44,352 nt of DNA, taken from NCBI GenBank assembly GCA_902803725.1, contig CADCRD010000006.1:1-44352 (forward strand), written 5' to 3'. The position numbers and the translations under genes were made by a program. Source of the stretch: an uncultured Eubacteriales bacterium (lineage in GTDB: Bacteria > Bacillota > Clostridia > Peptostreptococcales > Anaerovoracaceae). Below, piece by piece: positions 41,453-44,352 of the stretch (its first letter is position 1; every line of letters begins with the position of its first letter). The notes below the pieces were generated by a model that was not told the origin of the DNA, made no database searches, and worked only from the letters and a program-made list of their open reading frames with translations.

Positions 41453-43219
41453 TTGATCAAAACACTATTCAGTTATTTCAGACCGCACATCAGGATATTC
41501 GCACTGGATATGTTCTGTGCCATAATGGTTGCTGCAGTCGATCTGGCATTTCCTCTGGTATCAAGAAAAGCGATGTATGATCTGCTGCCGGAAAAGCAGT
41601 ACCGGATTTTCTTCGTTCTGATGATCTTCGTGGCTGTCTTTTATCTGTTGCGCTCGTTATGCTATTACATCATGACGTACTGGGGGCATACCTTTGGCAT
41701 TCGGGTAGAAGCAGACATCAGAGAGGCACTGTTCATTCATATGCAGGAACTGGACTTTGAGTTTTACGACCGCAACCGCACCGGAAAACTGATGAACCGT
41801 CTGACAGGCGATCTGTTCGAGATAACAGAGCTGGCGCACCACGGACCGGAGGATCTGCTGATCTCGATCCTCACGATAGCAGGTGCGCTTGTCTGCATGT
41901 TCGTGATCGAATGGAGACTGGCGATCGTAGTTGCCGTACTGATCCCGATATTTCTTATCATCGTCATGAAAAACCGGCGAGATATGTCAGGCGCGTCGGT
42001 GAATGTCAAAAGGACGATGGCCGATATCAACTCCGAGATCGAATCGAGGATCTCGGGTATCAGGACATCAAAAGCATTCGCCAATGAGGATGTGGATCAG
42101 GAAAGATTTGAAGAATCGAACGATGTGTTCAAAGGTGCAAAGAAGGATTATTACAGAGCAATGGGCAGGTTTAACGCCAGCCAGGAATTCTTCATGTGCA
42201 TAATGCCGGTCTGCGTGATCGCATTTGGCGGCTGGCTTATCATGAAGGGCGAACTTAATTATATAGATCTGATAACATTCACTTTGTTTGTCAGTGCATT
42301 CATTAATCCGATCAGAAAAATGTCCAACTTTGCCGAGATATTCACAAACGGCACAGCCGGTCTTAAAAGATTCATGGAAGTCATGGCGGTAAAGCCCAAG
42401 GTCAGAGAAAAGCCTGATGCCAGGGAGATGGTTGTCTGTGAAGGCAGCATCGAGCTGAAAAATGTTTCGTTTGCTTATAACACCGGAAATGGCGGGCGCA
42501 ATGTCAAATCACAGGGGCAGGACATCGGCGATATGAGCGGTGAGGTGCTGCACGAGATCAGCATTTCCGTTAAAGGCGGGGAGACGGCCGCATTCGTCGG
42601 ACAGTCGGGCGGAGGAAAGACGACGCTCTGCCAGTTGATCCCCAGATTTTATGATGTTACGGACGGTGCGATCCTGATAGACGGAATGGATGTCAGGGAC
42701 GCCACAAAGGCTTCTTTGAGACGCAGCGTCGGTATCGTTCAGCAGGATGTGTTCATATTTGCTGATACAATACTGGAAAACATCAGGTATGGCAGACCCG
42801 GCGCCACATATGAAGAGGTGATAAGAGCTGCGAAGATGGCGGAGATATACGATGATATCATGGAAATGCCTGATCAGTTTAATACATATGTGGGTGAGCG
42901 GGGAACCAGACTTTCAGGCGGACAAAAGCAGAGAATATCCATTGCCAGGATAATACTGAAAGATCCTAAGATCCTCATCCTCGATGAAGCAACATCGGCG
43001 CTGGACACAATAACCGAAGAAAAGATCCAGGGAGCCTTTGACCGGCTCAGAGAAGGCAGAACGACTCTGGTGATCGCGCACAGACTGTCCACCATACGTG
43101 ATGCTGACAGGATATTTGTTATAGAAGGCGGTCGCGTCGCTGAAGAAGGAACACACAAGGAACTGATCGAAAAAGGCGGTGAATATGCAAAACTGCATGA
43201 AAGTTCATTCAGAGAATGA
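41453..43219 (+). CDS. ABC exporter, fused membrane and ATPase domains
   Basis: This is a type IV ABC half-transporter acting as a dimer in the membrane; multidrug, lipid or peptide export are all possible. The TTG start at 41453 follows AGGAGAAGGA. Of 588 residues, about 1-320 form six membrane helices (first two: IFALDMFCAIMVAAVDLAF, FFVLMIFVAVFYLLRSLCYY), and the rest is the ATPase with Walker A GQSGGGKTT, Q-loop GIVQQDVF, signature LSGGQKQR, Walker B ILILDEATSALD and the switch His in VIAHRLST. A short extra segment (about 343-360, NTGNGGRNVKSQGQDIGD) is inserted between the A-loop Tyr and the next strand. No partner half-transporter is adjacent. Confidence 0.93.
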   Translation: MIKTLFSYFRPHIRIFALDMFCAIMVAAVDLAFPLVSRKAMYDLLPEKQYRIFFVLMIFVAVFYLLRSLCYYIMTYWGHTFGIRVEADIREALFIHMQELDFEFYDRNRTGKLMNRLTGDLFEITELAHHGPEDLLISILTIAGALVCMFVIEWRLAIVVAVLIPIFLIIVMKNRRDMSGASVNVKRTMADINSEIESRISGIRTSKAFANEDVDQERFEESNDVFKGAKKDYYRAMGRFNASQEFFMCIMPVCVIAFGGWLIMKGELNYIDLITFTLFVSAFINPIRKMSNFAEIFTNGTAGLKRFMEVMAVKPKVREKPDAREMVVCEGSIELKNVSFAYNTGNGGRNVKSQGQDIGDMSGEVLHEISISVKGGETAAFVGQSGGGKTTLCQLIPRFYDVTDGAILIDGMDVRDATKASLRRSVGIVQQDVFIFADTILENIRYGRPGATYEEVIRAAKMAEIYDDIMEMPDQFNTYVGERGTRLSGGQKQRISIARIILKDPKILILDEATSALDTITEEKIQGAFDRLREGRTTLVIAHRLSTIRDADRIFVIEGGRVAEEGTHKELIEKGGEYAKLHESSFRE

Positions 43220-43309
43220 TCCCTGAAAGCTGAGCCGGCTCAGATGTATCAGGAAAATGCGCGTGAGAAGCTCCGAAAAGACGGAGATGGATTTTTTCTT
43301 AAAAAGTGT

Positions 43310-43337
43310 TTGACAAATGAAAGAAGCGGTATATAAT
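43310..43337 (+). promoter_or_regulatory. Promoter of the DUF3793 gene
   Basis: TTGACA (43310-43315), a 16-bp spacer and TATAAT (43332-43337), both consensus. Operator 1 begins 8 nt after the -10 box, over the expected transcription start. Confidence 0.88.
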
Positions 43338-43344
43338 AAACACA

Positions 43345-43360
43345 GTTAGTAATAACTAAC
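43345..43360 (+). promoter_or_regulatory. Operator copy 1, GTTAG-N6-CTAAC
   Basis: GTTAG (43345-43349), spacer TAATAA, CTAAC (43356-43360); complementarity extends one base inward (GTTAGT/ACTAAC). Same half-sites and spacing as copies 2 and 3. Confidence 0.8.
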
Positions 43361-43466
43361 CAGTGCGGACAGTATAATGAATGCGTAAATAATTCAAGTT
43401 TATAAACGCTGCACGACATATGCCATATAAGGCGGCCTGAAAGGGCTGCCAAATATACAGCATGAA

Positions 43467-43482
43467 GTTAGTGAGCGCTAAC
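43467..43482 (+). promoter_or_regulatory. Operator copy 2, GTTAG-N6-CTAAC
   Basis: GTTAG (43467-43471), spacer TGAGCG, CTAAC (43478-43482), within AGTTAG/CTAACT. It lies 122 bp downstream of copy 1 and 52 nt before the start codon, inside the transcribed leader. Confidence 0.75.
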
Positions 43483-43534
43483 TAAATCATAAAGATATAG
43501 GGCCGGAAATCAGAATAGAAAGTTGAGATAGATA

Positions 43535-44143
43535 ATGTCTGAAGAATTACTGATAAGACATTGTTCGCCGACACTGGCAGGCCTTAAGACAGCCAACCTG
43601 TTCAACTGCGGATATAAGACAGAAGAAGAACTGAAAGAGTACCTACACCTGATAAATATAAAACTTTCAGACAAAGGAGTCCGGGTGATGCCTCTGAAAT
43701 ACAGTGATAACAAGGCACTTATCTATCTGTTCCGTCCTGAAAAACTGGAAGAAGACCTGGCTGATGAAGAGGCTTTGAAACTGCTGAAAGATGCAGGATA
43801 TGAAGCGGAGTGCTGCCTGGGGTACGGCGGACAGGGAACACAGTGTGCGGGAAAATACTGCCCCGGGCTGGGCAAATGTCTGGCTCACCTGATGGACAGG
43901 CTCAGGACATCACAAAGTTTTCCTCATGAGATAGGACTGTTCCTGGGGTATCCTCCTGAAGACGTAAAAGGTTTTCTGGACAAAGACAACAAAAAATGCA
44001 AATGTGTCGGCGCCTGGAAGGTGTTCGGCGATGAAGAAAAGGCGAAAAAGAAATTCGCGCAATACAAGAAATGCAATTCTGTATACAGCAGACTATACGC
44101 AGAGGGAAGACCGGTCGAAAAACTGACGGTCTCAGTAAAATAA
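43535..44143 (+). CDS. DUF3793 family protein
   Basis: This is a cytosolic protein of 202 residues with no signal peptide or membrane segment. It matches the clostridial DUF3793 family by the segment FPHEIGLFLGYPPEDVKGF and the general layout; the function of the family is not established. It is Cys-rich: Cys in IRHCSP, FNCGY, AECCLGYGG, GTQCAGKYCPGLGKC and the KKCKCVGAWKVFGD motif, which could bind a metal or cofactor. From memory, members often neighbour ferrous-iron transport and flavodoxin genes. Its two operators, shared with the next promoter, suggest tight, possibly metal-responsive, control. Only a weak ribosome binding site (AGAAAGTTGAG) precedes the ATG. Confidence 0.88.
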   Translation: MSEELLIRHCSPTLAGLKTANLFNCGYKTEEELKEYLHLINIKLSDKGVRVMPLKYSDNKALIYLFRPEKLEEDLADEEALKLLKDAGYEAECCLGYGGQGTQCAGKYCPGLGKCLAHLMDRLRTSQSFPHEIGLFLGYPPEDVKGFLDKDNKKCKCVGAWKVFGDEEKAKKKFAQYKKCNSVYSRLYAEGRPVEKLTVSVK

Positions 44144-44207
44144 TAATCAGCTATCAGGAGGTGCCGGGAAAAACAGACCCGCAGACCTCTCGATCATAAA
44201 AAAACAC

Positions 44208-44217
44208 GCTAACTAAA
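44208..44217 (+). promoter_or_regulatory. Isolated operator half-site
   Basis: GCTAACTAAA here equals the right half of copy 2 with its flank (43477-43486); one further base to the left also agrees. No left half is present at the proper spacing, so it may be a decayed or single-half site. Confidence 0.4.
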
Positions 44218-44262
44218 CAAATTATCATAACCTTTCCTCCAAGATAATATTGATATTGACAC

Positions 44263-44297
44263 TTAAAACTGCTGCTGATGATCGCAGCAGTTTTAAA
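44263..44297 (+). terminator. Terminator after the DUF3793 gene
   Basis: Perfect 13-bp stem TTAAAACTGCTGC (44263-44275) / GCAGCAGTTTTAA (44284-44296) with an 8-nt loop and TTTT within the arm. It is symmetric enough to work both ways. Confidence 0.8.
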
Positions 44298-44303
44298 TTA
44301 CTG

Positions 44304-44331
44304 TTGACAAAGCGACCGGAAATTATATAAT
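44304..44331 (+). promoter_or_regulatory. Promoter reading out of the window
   Basis: TTGACA (44304-44309), a 16-bp spacer and TATAAT (44326-44331). Operator copy 3 follows 4 nt later, so the unseen downstream gene should be co-regulated with the DUF3793 gene. Confidence 0.85.
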
Positions 44332-44334
44332 TGG

Positions 44335-44350
44335 GTTAGAAAAGGCTAAC
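44335..44350 (+). promoter_or_regulatory. Operator copy 3, GTTAG-N6-CTAAC
   Basis: GTTAG (44335-44339), spacer AAAAGG, CTAAC (44346-44350), placed over the expected transcription start as in copy 1. Confidence 0.78.
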
Positions 44351-44352
44351 TA

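Larger units (their letters stand above)
43220..43534 (+). other. Regulatory region before the DUF3793 gene, no gene found
   Basis: This 315-nt gap holds a promoter (43310-43337), operator 1 (43345-43360), a hairpin GGCGGCC / GGCTGCC (43431-43450, one G-U pair, no T tract), operator 2 (43467-43482) and about 50 nt to the start codon. I see no terminator for the ABC exporter and no ORF with a ribosome binding site. Confidence 0.7.

Noticed and set aside
43345..43360. Fur box before the DUF3793 gene
   Set aside because: The palindrome lacks the GATAATNATTATC core of Fur sites; the GTTAG/CTAAC arms are closer to DtxR-type half-sites.
43431..43450. Terminator or attenuator in the DUF3793 leader
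   Set aside because: The GC-rich stem is real, but it is followed by AAATATACAG and not by a T run.
44161..44199. 12-codon GTG frame after the DUF3793 gene
   Set aside because: The AGGAG immediately abuts the GTG, leaving no spacing, and the peptide shows no pattern.
1..44352. tRNA, rRNA, CRISPR arrays, insertion sequences and prophage genes
   Set aside because: Intergenic regions were read for T-loop motifs, regular repeats and transposase-like ORFs; none was seen.

Overview
The window looks like chromosome of an anaerobic, low-to-mid GC Gram-positive bacterium of the class Clostridia. Supporting evidence: the order tig-clpP-clpX-lon-ysxC; a FabK-type fatty acid synthesis cluster with a MarR-type regulator; a K+-dependent, probably Na+-pumping membrane pyrophosphatase; a two-gene SufC/SufB-like Fe-S system without SufD, SufS or SufU; a ferredoxin-tailed aldo/keto reductase; a DUF3793 protein; and AGGAGG-type ribosome binding sites with TTGACA/TATAAT promoters. 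I cannot name the genus. No rRNA, tRNA, transposase, phage or CRISPR feature was seen, so this is mainly core chromosome.

Layout: 1-2.3 kb, a minus-strand two-component system. 2.4-10.1 kb, a CYTH protein, then protein quality control (trigger factor, ClpP, ClpX, Lon), the GTPase YsxC and hypoxanthine phosphoribosyltransferase. 10.2-11.9 kb, a secreted Fn3-like protein with a lysine-rich tail. 11.9-16.0 kb, a minimal SUF pair, an MreB/Mbl protein and a THUMP RNA methyltransferase. 16.1-20.6 kb, carAB. 20.8-24.5 kb, secG, hppA and the Fe-S aldo/keto reductase. 24.5-28.9 kb, a minus-strand trkA-trkH-trkH K+ uptake operon. 29.0-31.0 kb, a hotdog thioesterase and a metallo-beta-lactamase/HAD fusion. 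31.1-41.2 kb, a full type II fatty acid operon (acpP, accBCDA, fabH, fabK, fabD, fabG, fabF, fabZ, marR). 41.2-44.35 kb, a decayed metal-binding-protein fragment, an ABC exporter and a DUF3793 gene under an unusual operator set.

The most notable points are these. (1) CarA has Gly where the glutaminase nucleophile Cys should be, along with two further active-site changes, which suggests an ammonia-dependent carbamoyl phosphate synthetase. (2) Three copies of a 16-bp palindrome, GTTAG-N6-CTAAC, lie in the last kilobase. Two sit just after strong promoters, and the second of these promoters points out of the window, so this looks like a small regulon of an unidentified, possibly metal-responsive, repressor. 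(3) The clpX leader holds a 24-nt hairpin that is also a 9-codon ORF and carries the only good Shine-Dalgarno. (4) A 16-codon ORF after carB starts in one arm of a 12-bp stem and stops in the other. (5) A 54-codon remnant resembling the C-terminus of a ZnuA-type metal-binding lipoprotein lies beside the exporter. These are readings of sequence alone; no database search or folding calculation was run.
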